5,804 bases of DNA from Coraliomargarita sp. CAG:312 (GCA_000438015.1 FR901576.1:10210-16013); one strand, 5' to 3'. Shown: positions 1 to 5,804, counted from the first letter of the stretch. Program-made: numbers and translations. Notes: a model not told the origin generated them from the sequence alone.

Positions 1-86
1 CCGGCTGGTGCGCAATAGCCGCAATGTTGGCGCTTGAGGTTCTCGGATACATGGTAATACGCAAAATAGTCGACATAAAGGTATAG
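1..86 (+). CDS. tadB: TadB-like pilus platform protein, C-terminal fragment
   Basis: This is the 3' end of a gene that starts outside the window. The frame beginning at base 3 is open up to the TAG at 84-86 and encodes 27 residues: a hydrophobic helix (WCAIAAMLALEVLGYMVI) followed by a short basic tail ending RKIVDIKV. This matches the usual end of TadB proteins, where the last membrane helix is followed by an 'IRKIV-I-V' tail. TadB is an inner-membrane protein of the T2SF/GspF family that pairs with TadC to form the platform of the Tad pilus machine. The stop lies 4 bases before the tadC start, the normal tadB-tadC order and spacing. The identity rests on this short tail plus the neighbouring tadC, so another polytopic membrane protein is possible but less likely. 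Confidence 0.75.
   Translation, partial: GWCAIAAMLALEVLGYMVIRKIVDIKV
77..81 (+). promoter_or_regulatory. Ribosome binding site of tadC
   Basis: AAAGG lies 9 bases upstream of the ATG at 91 and inside the last codons of the tadB-like gene. It is a modest Shine-Dalgarno match at a suitable distance and supports ATG 91 as the start. Confidence 0.5.
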
Positions 87-90
87 GCAA

Positions 91-993
91 ATGGACGAGT
101 ACATAGTTTATATATTTACGTTTATGGCGGTGGTTATACCGACAATCCTCTATTGCCTTTCGGACAAATCCGTAAAAGTCGCAAAGGCCCCAGGGCGCGA
201 TCCAGATTCCGCGCTTCCGTTTATGCTCCAAGCCGCAGAACCATTCGCAAACGCAATGGATAAAATTGGATTGGGCGAAATATTTCTCCGCCTATGGCCA
301 AAAATATCTGGCGATTTCGACAAAAAAATAGAGTTTTCCGGGCTAAAGACCTCCGCAAGAAAAGTTTACTGCTCCCAGTTGTTTCTGGCTGTTGTTTTAA
401 CCGTTGTTTTTGCCGGAATAACATTGGCCGCATCTGACGAAAGCGCATACGCGGTAGTCGCGGCTATTATGGGATGCTTTGTGGGATGGTTCTCCCCTAA
501 GACTGGAATCGACAATATAGTAGAGCAAAAGAGGGTGGAAATACTCCGCGCCCTGCCCTATTCAATAGACCTAATATCTTCGGCAATGCGCGGAGGCTTG
601 GATTTTATGGCGGCGGTTCGGTTCTATGTAAATTTAAGCCAATCCGGCCCCTTGCGGGACGAGTTCCTGCATACGCTCCATGAAATGGAGCTTGGTGTAA
701 TGCGCCTAAAGGCCCTCCGCAATATGGCGGAACGCGTGCAAATAAAAGAGTTTACGTCCTTTGTTGCGGCAATAGAGCTGGGCACGGAGCTTGGATCCTC
801 CCTATCGGAAACAATGGAAATCCAAGGGGAGGAAATGCGCAAGGCTAGATTCGCGCTTGCCGAATGCAAAGCGCAGCGCGCCCCGTCCTTAATGCTGTTG
901 CCTATGGCAATATTTATTATGCCGGCAGTTTTTATAATAATATTGACGCCAATCTACATCAGAATGAAAGAAGCGGGAGTATCCCTTTTTTAA
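91..993 (+). CDS. tadC: TadC-like type II/IV secretion platform protein (T2SF domain)
   Basis: This 300-residue protein is the second inner-membrane platform subunit of a Tad/Flp pilus system, thought to work with TadB and the ATPase TadA to move pilin out of the membrane. Predicted membrane helices lie at about residues 3-22, 95-113, 119-135 and 266-290. The T2SF domain is cytoplasmic, at about 150-262: it opens with RALPYSIDLISSAMRGGLDF, continues with GPLRDEF and the helical stretch LRNMAERVQIKEF, and then IELGTELGSSLSETM. This is the typical TadC pattern (ALPDALDLL-E-G, ALRNLAER, AE-LGTSLAETL). The length is normal for TadC. The C-terminal helix with its PMAIFIMPAVFIIIL core is also characteristic. 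The gene starts 4 bases after the tadB-like stop, and the next gene starts 6 bases after its own stop. Isoleucine is mostly encoded by ATA. TadB and TadC are related, but the position and the C-terminal region favour TadC. Confidence 0.92.
   Translation: MDEYIVYIFTFMAVVIPTILYCLSDKSVKVAKAPGRDPDSALPFMLQAAEPFANAMDKIGLGEIFLRLWPKISGDFDKKIEFSGLKTSARKVYCSQLFLAVVLTVVFAGITLAASDESAYAVVAAIMGCFVGWFSPKTGIDNIVEQKRVEILRALPYSIDLISSAMRGGLDFMAAVRFYVNLSQSGPLRDEFLHTLHEMELGVMRLKALRNMAERVQIKEFTSFVAAIELGTELGSSLSETMEIQGEEMRKARFALAECKAQRAPSLMLLPMAIFIMPAVFIIILTPIYIRMKEAGVSLF
975..991 (+). other. Short hairpin followed by a T-run at the tadC stop codon
   Basis: GGGA (975-978), a three-base loop and TCCC (982-985) can pair, and six T's follow at 986-991, running into the TAA stop of tadC. 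The arrangement resembles a very small intrinsic terminator. The 4-bp stem is too weak for a confident call, and the next gene begins only 6 bases after the stop, so full termination here is unlikely. The same bases encode the normal TadC tail (AGVSLF), so chance is a real alternative. Confidence 0.25.
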
Positions 994-999
994 TCCGAC

Positions 1000-2481
1000 A
1001 TGCAGCAATCGCGATACAAAATCAAATTTATAAACGGAGATTTGGAAGGCAGGTCTTTCGCGGTCAAAGATTCCGGGCTTGTGATAGGGTCTTCCATGAA
1101 CGCCGATATCCGCAGCTCAGAATACGGCGTTGCGGAAGAACACATAACCCTGCTTCCGCAGTTCGACGCTGGAATATTATTGCACAATCCCGGCAACGGC
1201 TCCGTATGGGTGCGCAACGTCCCAGTTTCCGAGGGGGATGACGTCCAGATAAATCCCGGAGACGACGTGCGCATCGGGAAGGCATTGTCGTTTGTTCTTG
1301 AAAATTATTCGGAACAGCAGCCGCAGGGAGATATGCCGGATATAGACAATTCCGGAGAAGCAACAGTTGTCGCTCCTTCGGGCAACACGGAAATACCCGG
1401 CGAAAAAAACATCCCGCCGGAATCGTCATTCACCCGCTACGCTTCCGCCGAAGAACTTGCGGAATTGCGCGACGCAAACAAATCCATTGCCCGGCAAAGA
1501 AAGCTGGCCATGTTCATAGCCGTTGTGGTGTCGGCGATAATAGTGGCTTTGGCATACTACATATCCGAAAGCAGGGTGGAAAACCCAGTCACATGGCCCG
1601 GCTCTGCGTCCGGAAACTACGACGACGGCGAATTTAAAATAGACTTGGGCAATAACGGGAAATTTTTAATATATTATCCCAATTCGCCGTCAATGGTAGC
1701 AAAGCCAGGCGACAAGAGTTTCGAGGTTCTTACGGCCGTCGGGAAAAATCTGGACGTTCCATTCCATATTACTTTTACATCAGAACAAGTAGAAGACGGC
1801 TTCAAAAAGACGGCGCGAGAGAGCTTTGAAGAATGGATGGAAAAAGCCGAAAAAGACGGCGCGATAAAGTTCGTATCGCAGCCTGAAAACGATTTCTTCA
1901 ATAGGCAAGACAACGGCTATCCGTATATAAAAATAGAGTATTCAAGAAAGTTTGGCGGGATGTCCTGGAGGGGCGTGGCTTGCTATATGAGATTTCTAGA
2001 CAAGGAAATTCTGCTTATGCGCGAGGTTCCAGCTTCGCAATATTGGCGCTGTGCCGACTTAGTTATGGAATACGACTGCATTTCAATAGCCAACTCCACT
2101 GTCGCCCGCCATTGGGAAGTCCCCGAGGCGCCGCTTGACGAAGACTCCACAAAAATGCTTCAAACGCTCAACCACGAACTGCGCAAAAACATAGAGATAG
2201 CATCGTGGAGCGATATCGACTTGCTCATAAAGAGCCTTTTTGCGAAGGCATATGCCAGGAACGAAAAGCCCGTAATAGACGCTACGGAATCAATGTTGGA
2301 AAAATTTAGGTCCGGGCAAAAAATATGGTATTCAAGAAAGTGCCTTGAATATTCAAACGCCCAGCGGGAAGGAAACAACGCAGAAATGACACGCATACTT
2401 AACGAATGCCTGGAAAAATTTGAGCCGCTTGACGACTACCGCTACACGCGCATTATGAAAAACGACTGGAGCGTCGAATAA
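1000..2481 (+). CDS. Membrane-anchored FHA-domain protein 1 (493 aa), Tad-associated
   Basis: An FHA-like domain occupies residues ~6-101 and starts right at the N-terminus, which supports ATG 1000 even though no good Shine-Dalgarno is seen (GGGAG lies 20 bases upstream). FHA landmarks are partly kept: IGSSMNADI replaces the usual GR strand, EEHITL keeps the histidine of the S-x-x-H motif but not its serine, and PGNGSVWVRNVPV fits the N-G-T/S-x-V-N turn. A low-complexity acidic linker (~102-145) leads to a basic stretch and one membrane helix at ~168-187. The charge pattern puts the FHA domain in the cytoplasm and residues ~190-493 outside. The outer part has a mixed alpha/beta region (~208-370) and a helical region (~380-493) with a TPR-like stretch at 454-474. 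The gene sits between tadC and a second FHA gene. Canonical FHA domains bind phosphothreonine peptides; with eroded key residues this one may be structural. I do not recognise a named family for the whole protein. Confidence 0.85.
   Translation: MQQSRYKIKFINGDLEGRSFAVKDSGLVIGSSMNADIRSSEYGVAEEHITLLPQFDAGILLHNPGNGSVWVRNVPVSEGDDVQINPGDDVRIGKALSFVLENYSEQQPQGDMPDIDNSGEATVVAPSGNTEIPGEKNIPPESSFTRYASAEELAELRDANKSIARQRKLAMFIAVVVSAIIVALAYYISESRVENPVTWPGSASGNYDDGEFKIDLGNNGKFLIYYPNSPSMVAKPGDKSFEVLTAVGKNLDVPFHITFTSEQVEDGFKKTARESFEEWMEKAEKDGAIKFVSQPENDFFNRQDNGYPYIKIEYSRKFGGMSWRGVACYMRFLDKEILLMREVPASQYWRCADLVMEYDCISIANSTVARHWEVPEAPLDEDSTKMLQTLNHELRKNIEIASWSDIDLLIKSLFAKAYARNEKPVIDATESMLEKFRSGQKIWYSRKCLEYSNAQREGNNAEMTRILNECLEKFEPLDDYRYTRIMKNDWSVE
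2468..2471 (+). promoter_or_regulatory. Ribosome binding site of FHA protein 2
   Basis: GGAG lies 9 bases upstream of the ATG at 2481, within the last codons of FHA protein 1. Together with the TAATG stop/start overlap it fixes the start of the downstream gene and suggests translational coupling. Confidence 0.6.
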
Positions 2482-4886
2482 TGGACAAAAACAATAAATC
2501 CGAACCTTCAAATACGCCAGAACGCAAGCCGCGAGCACGCGTACCCATGCCGTTTGCAAAAATATTCGCCCCAAAGAAAAAAAACGCCCAAAGCGAACTG
2601 TCCGCCGCAAAGCGCCGCTATTCATACCTATTGGAATTTAGATGCCGAGGGACGCTGATATATTCGGAAAAGACCGACTCTATGCCGGAATCAGTCGGGA
2701 TAGGCCGGGCTCCGGACAATGAATGGAAAATCCCCCAAGAAGACAGATTGTCTTCCGACTACCAGGCGCGCATAAACTTGTCGCATAGGGAAGCTACCAT
2801 TACCGCATGCAAGGGAAAAAATTTCAGGAATAAAGGAAAGACGGTCACGTCAAAGAAATTGGTTCCCAACGACCGCATCGCAATCGGGGACTGCGAACTT
2901 TTTGTGAAGGATTACGAACGCTCGTCAAACCTTCCCTGCGATGTCCATAGGCTGGAATTCCTCAATGGGCCTAAAGCCGGATCAATGGTAAGGCTTGAAA
3001 ACAGCAATATAAAAATAGGGTCTGCAAAAGACAACGACATTCCAATAAACGACGATGTCGTATCGGGGCACCATGCCGAAATTAAAATTTCCGAAGACGG
3101 CGAGACTTGGCTGAGAGATTTGGGCAGCCAAAACGGAACCTTTGTAAACGGCGCCAGAATGGGAAAATCCGAAAGAATGCTGATGGATTCGGACGTAATA
3201 TCCATTGCCCACCACGACTTCAGATTCCTGGATAGAAACGTCATTCATACGCGCACGAATGTAGCCTCAAAACTTCTGGCTATTTTAGTCACCGCGATAG
3301 TAACAATCGGAGCTTTTGGAGCATTCTACGCTTCCACTCCGCGCTCTGAAACAATATTAAACGCATACGAATCCCAACTTCAGGGCAATAACTTCGACGG
3401 CGCGCGCTCATTGCTGTCACAGCTTCCATATTCAAGGGAGTTTAAAAAGTTCTCCGCAGAGTATCCAAATTACCAAAATTCTTTAATCCGCCACGAAACA
3501 GTCTTTAAAGTTTACAACAATTTCAAGCAACACCTTGAAAACTCAGACTGGCAGAAAGCCATGGCGTGCATTGGTCAGCTCAACTTGGACAACCAAATGG
3601 ACTGGAATTGGAACGAATCGGAAGCCCCGCAATATTTAAAAGAGGCTTCGCACGCCAAAGCTTGCCTGATTCAAATGTACAAAATTTCAAACGCGCTTTC
3701 AGACACCGATATGCCCGCGGAAAAGATGAAAAGCGAGCTCCTAAAAATTGAGAAGACGCCTTTTGCAAGTCCAGAATTTGGCAAGTCAGAGCCAGAATAT
3801 CTCCAGCCGCTATGCAAAGTCATATCGCAGAAAATCGGAGATATGCGCAAAAACGTCGATTATCTCGACAAACTGGACGCAACTTTAAACGGCATAGATT
3901 GGGAAAAAGCCGATATTTCAAAAGTACTTTCGCAAGTTAACTCAATTAAGCACAAATCGATAGGGGGAGTGCGCATTAAAGCCCAAAACGCGGAGGAACT
4001 CCTGAAGAAAATAGCGTCAAACATAGACGCCGTAAAAAGCAACCAGCACTACTTCTACAATTTGCAATTCGATAAAATATCCCGCGACATAAGCTTTATA
4101 TCCGCAGACGATTGCCTAAATTACGACGCAATATCAAATATGCGGGCGCAAATCATAAGGAGAAACGATTTAATTTTGAAAAATATAGGTTCGCTAAAAT
4201 ATATAATAGCCAACCTCCGCGAATGCGGAATAGATTCTGGAACGCCAAAAGTTGTGAAAGATTTCAACTCAAAAGAAATGTGGAACCGCATTTTATCATT
4301 TAAAAGCCTTGAATCTCCGCCGCCGAATAATCCGAAAGAAACCTTCGCAGACGAATACGACAAGATGCTAGGATTTAAATATTTTTACGATATAATTTCC
4401 CAGATTCCATCCCTTTCCACCAATATATTCTCATCCGAGATACTTCTTCCAGAAGAATACCATCCGCAATGCATAGAACTGTCCGACACCTATAAAGCTG
4501 CGGAAGAGGCGTTTTCCTGGCTCTCGATAAAAGACAATAAATGGATGTTAAAAGAAGGCGTGGCGGAATTGAAAAACAGGGTGGAATCCACCTTAAAAAC
4601 GCGCCTGAATCTTCTTGAAATACTGGACGGCATCGCCAAAAGCAATCCGGACGGAAGAAAATTTTTCGTTGCAAAAGCGGCGTATTTTTACTTTGCCGCT
4701 CCCGGAAGCATTTCAAAAGACGAAATGGAAGACTTCTCAAAAAAATGGAGGACTTTCCGCCAGCGCCAATATGCCGCTTGGGAAAAATATAATCCTATGG
4801 ACTCCGCAAATATTGAAAAAATTAAATCGGAAATCCTTTCAAATGGAATCCCCGGAGATCCAATTGTAAACCGCGTATGGGAGTGA
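2481..4886 (+). CDS. Membrane-anchored protein with two FHA domains (801 aa), Tad-associated
   Basis: After a basic, proline-rich start (residues 1-45) come two FHA-like domains. The first (~46-147) keeps the GR pair (75-76) and a serine (92), but a glutamine stands where the S-x-x-H histidine should be. The second (~155-253) is close to canonical: IGSAKDNDI, VSGHHAEI with Ser195 and His198, then GSQNGTFVNG at 215-224; only the arginine after the first glycine is replaced by serine. One membrane helix follows at ~264-284, with basic residues before it, so the FHA domains face the cytoplasm. The remaining ~515 residues are predicted helical and outside the inner membrane, with TPR-like helix pairs near 296-316, 345-368 and 465-487. 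FHA domains read phosphothreonine, so a Ser/Thr kinase partner is expected but none is in the window. The start overlaps the previous stop by one base. The protein may stand in for TadD, the TPR lipoprotein often encoded after tadC, but it has no lipobox. The C-terminal region matches no family I recognise. Confidence 0.88.
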   Translation: MDKNNKSEPSNTPERKPRARVPMPFAKIFAPKKKNAQSELSAAKRRYSYLLEFRCRGTLIYSEKTDSMPESVGIGRAPDNEWKIPQEDRLSSDYQARINLSHREATITACKGKNFRNKGKTVTSKKLVPNDRIAIGDCELFVKDYERSSNLPCDVHRLEFLNGPKAGSMVRLENSNIKIGSAKDNDIPINDDVVSGHHAEIKISEDGETWLRDLGSQNGTFVNGARMGKSERMLMDSDVISIAHHDFRFLDRNVIHTRTNVASKLLAILVTAIVTIGAFGAFYASTPRSETILNAYESQLQGNNFDGARSLLSQLPYSREFKKFSAEYPNYQNSLIRHETVFKVYNNFKQHLENSDWQKAMACIGQLNLDNQMDWNWNESEAPQYLKEASHAKACLIQMYKISNALSDTDMPAEKMKSELLKIEKTPFASPEFGKSEPEYLQPLCKVISQKIGDMRKNVDYLDKLDATLNGIDWEKADISKVLSQVNSIKHKSIGGVRIKAQNAEELLKKIASNIDAVKSNQHYFYNLQFDKISRDISFISADDCLNYDAISNMRAQIIRRNDLILKNIGSLKYIIANLRECGIDSGTPKVVKDFNSKEMWNRILSFKSLESPPPNNPKETFADEYDKMLGFKYFYDIISQIPSLSTNIFSSEILLPEEYHPQCIELSDTYKAAEEAFSWLSIKDNKWMLKEGVAELKNRVESTLKTRLNLLEILDGIAKSNPDGRKFFVAKAAYFYFAAPGSISKDEMEDFSKKWRTFRQRQYAAWEKYNPMDSANIEKIKSEILSNGIPGDPIVNRVWE

Positions 4887-4899
4887 CGGCATCCCATAC
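4875..4899 (+). repeat. Perfect 8-bp inverted repeat spanning the FHA protein 2 stop codon
   Basis: GTATGGGA (4875-4882) and TCCCATAC (4892-4899) are exact reverse complements separated by 9 bases, and the TGA stop (4884-4886) lies in the loop. No T-run follows, so this is not a standard intrinsic terminator on the + strand. An mRNA element that modulates stability or the level of the downstream pilin-like gene is a reasonable inference. Confidence 0.55.
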
Positions 4900-4901
4900 C
4901 C

Positions 4902-4915
4902 CCCAAGAAATTGGG
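4902..4915 (+). repeat. Short GNRA-loop hairpin in the intercistronic spacer
   Basis: CCCAA (4902-4906) pairs with TTGGG (4911-4915) around a GAAA tetraloop, a loop type known to stabilise RNA hairpins. It sits 2 bases after the 8-bp inverted repeat and about 50 bases before the pilin-like ATG. An A-rich rather than T-rich stretch follows, which argues against termination. Confidence 0.4.
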
Positions 4916-4965
4916 CTGGAATAAAAAATCTGCAGAACTTGGCAAAAAAAACGGTAAATGAACAG

Positions 4966-5172
4966 ATGAAAAAGAAATTCCGCATATTAAAGCGCAGAGC
5001 CGTCTTGCTGGAATACACGCTTTTACTGTGCTCGATATTGCCGCTTGTATTCGGAGCGTCGGCAATGATTTACAGCTCCTCTTGGCTTGGCGGGGATTTT
5101 GGGACAATAGGAGAGGAAATCGTGCATTTCTACCAACGCATTGTGACAATCGTTTCCCTGCCGATTCCATGA
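4966..5172 (+). CDS. Flp/TadE-like small pilin-type protein (68 aa)
   Basis: From ATG 4966 the product is MKKKFRILKRR followed by AVLLEYTLLL and a hydrophobic helix to about residue 37, then a short polar tail ending VSLPIP. A basic leader followed by x4-Glu-Tyr and a hydrophobic helix is the signature of class III (Flp-type) prepilins, where a prepilin peptidase cuts so that Glu is +5 and Tyr +6; here those are Glu16 and Tyr17. The residue before the cut would be Arg11 instead of the usual Gly. The length suits a Flp major or minor pilin; a TadE-like pseudopilin is an alternative, though these are usually longer. The frame is open further upstream and a TTG start at 4939 would add nine residues; ATG gives a more typical leader length, and neither has a clear ribosome binding site. 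The stop overlaps the next start as ATGA. Confidence 0.68.
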   Translation: MKKKFRILKRRAVLLEYTLLLCSILPLVFGASAMIYSSSWLGGDFGTIGEEIVHFYQRIVTIVSLPIP

Positions 5173-5804
5173 ACGCATATTTGCGCGAATGCATAAAAAG
5201 CTTAAGAGCGCCGGACGATTCTGAAATCCTGCGCGCATTGTCGTTGCTGGACTCGGCCGGTATTTTTATATGCCCAAGCGAGCCGCTTGATGAATATATC
5301 CGGCGCGCATCGAGAATTCTTGACGAAATTGACTCGATATCTTGCGGGAACTCTCAATTTGGAAGCATATACTCCGGCGCTTCAAAAGCGCCAGGCGCCC
5401 TTATCTCGTCTGCAGCGGAAATAACATGGCAGCTATACAGGTTCCGCGCGGAATGGATTCCAACATGGGAGTCAAAAAAACTTGCAGGAGCGTTTTCAGA
5501 GGGAATCCAATACGAAGTGGACGGATTCTTTCCGCTAATTTTCCTAAAAAATGCCGCGGCTGAGAACGCGGCCCAAATTTTGGCCCACGAAATGTGCCAC
5601 GCCGCAAAAACGGGATTTCCAACATCCGCCTACGACGAATGGTTTCCAAGGAATGCCGAATCTTCCGCATTCCGCAAGATATTCGGAAATTTTTTCAGGG
5701 ACTGGCGAATACCTGCGACTACATCGGCCTCCATCCTTGCGGGAACAATTTTTGCCGCGGCTGGCAAAATAATGCCATGGGGAATATGCGCCTTGGCGCC
5801 AGCG
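5169..5804 (+). CDS. HExxH zinc metalloprotease-like protein, N-terminal 212 residues (partial)
   Basis: The frame from ATG 5169 stays open to the end of the window, so the C-terminus is missing. Residues 140-144 are HEMCH in the context ILAHEMCHA, matching the zinc-binding helix of gluzincin-type peptidases such as M48 (-AHE-xx-H-). Glu164 in NAESSAF lies 20 residues after the second histidine and is a good candidate for the third zinc ligand, as in the E-x-x-A-D/F motifs of such families. Residues 1-130 look soluble and mostly helical, with no signal peptide. From about residue 182 the sequence becomes hydrophobic (SASILAGTIFAAAGKIMPW), suggesting membrane attachment after the catalytic helix. 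The start overlaps the pilin-like stop by 4 bases (ATGA) and no Shine-Dalgarno is visible, so translation is probably coupled. This enzyme is not a standard Tad component; the usual prepilin peptidase, TadV, is an aspartic protease. Processing or quality control of pilus proteins is inferred. The exact peptidase family is uncertain. Confidence 0.72.
   Translation, partial: MNAYLRECIKSLRAPDDSEILRALSLLDSAGIFICPSEPLDEYIRRASRILDEIDSISCGNSQFGSIYSGASKAPGALISSAAEITWQLYRFRAEWIPTWESKKLAGAFSEGIQYEVDGFFPLIFLKNAAAENAAQILAHEMCHAAKTGFPTSAYDEWFPRNAESSAFRKIFGNFFRDWRIPATTSASILAGTIFAAAGKIMPWGICALAPA
5376..5392 (+). repeat. Perfect 7-bp inverted repeat inside the metalloprotease-like gene
   Basis: GGCGCTT (5376-5382) and AAGCGCC (5386-5392) are exact reverse complements around a 3-base loop. 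They lie within codons for GASKAP of the protease-like protein. No T-run follows. It could form a tight mRNA hairpin but may be chance in coding sequence. Confidence 0.3.

Noticed and set aside
864..1241. A 125-codon + strand open frame overlapping tadC and FHA protein 1
   Set aside because: It is out of frame with two well-supported genes, and the Arg-rich low-quality product looks like a shadow frame.
1935..2340. Repeat of TATTCAAGAAAG near 1938 and 2329 encoding YSRK twice
   Set aside because: Only twelve bases match and the flanking protein sequences are unrelated, so it is not evidence of duplication.
4875..4930. Intrinsic terminator after FHA protein 2
   Set aside because: The hairpins are good but are followed by an A-rich stretch, not a T-run, and the downstream genes have no visible promoter, so read-through is needed.
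4688..5194. A 168-codon open frame on the - strand across the pilin-like gene
   Set aside because: It lies antisense to the end of FHA protein 2, the hairpin spacer and the pilin-like gene, its product shows no recognisable domain, and the + strand genes are supported by motifs and stop/start overlaps.
5572..5587. Near-palindrome GGCCCAAATTTTGGCC as an operator site
   Set aside because: It is within the protease-like coding sequence just before the HExxH codons, imperfect, and not repeated elsewhere in the window; chance is adequate.
5342..5772. Two overlapping + strand open frames of 73 codons each
   Set aside because: Both lie inside the metalloprotease-like gene, whose frame has the HEMCH motif and a coupled start; the products are basic and show no domain.

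Overview
The window holds six co-directional genes (+ strand) with almost no space between them, cut from the middle of a Tad (tight adherence, Flp-type) pilus operon. It opens in the last codons of a TadB-like platform protein, followed by a complete TadC-like platform protein. Next come two single-pass membrane proteins with N-terminal FHA (forkhead-associated) domains, of 493 and 801 residues. They occupy the place where many Tad loci carry the TPR lipoprotein gene tadD. A 68-residue protein with a class III pilin-like N-terminus follows, and the window ends inside a gene for an HExxH zinc metalloprotease-like protein. No rRNA, tRNA, CRISPR array, insertion sequence or clear promoter was seen, so the promoter probably lies upstream of the window.

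Layout: tadB 3' end (1-86); tadC (91-993); FHA protein 1 (1000-2481); FHA protein 2 (2481-4886, overlapping the previous gene by one base in TAATG); a 79-base spacer with two adjacent hairpins (one spanning the preceding stop codon); pilin-like gene (4966-5172, with a possible TTG start at 4939); metalloprotease-like gene (5169 to beyond the end, overlapping the pilin gene as ATGA). The overlaps and short gaps indicate one transcript with translational coupling.

How it may work together: TadB and TadC form the inner-membrane platform that, with the TadA ATPase (not in the window), extrudes pilin. The FHA proteins place likely phosphothreonine-reading domains in the cytoplasm and long C-terminal regions outside the inner membrane, so they could link a Ser/Thr kinase signal to pilus assembly while also filling the structural role of TadD. 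The protease, coupled to a pilin-like gene whose cleavage position lacks the usual glycine, may process or turn over a pilus component. These roles are inferences.

Organism: the sequence is a Gram-negative-style bacterial gene set of intermediate GC content by eye, with strong use of the ATA isoleucine codon (17 of 25 in tadC). FHA-rich Tad loci occur in deep-branching groups such as Planctomycetota, Verrucomicrobiota and Myxococcota. A member of the PVC group is a plausible guess, but the sequence does not settle it.
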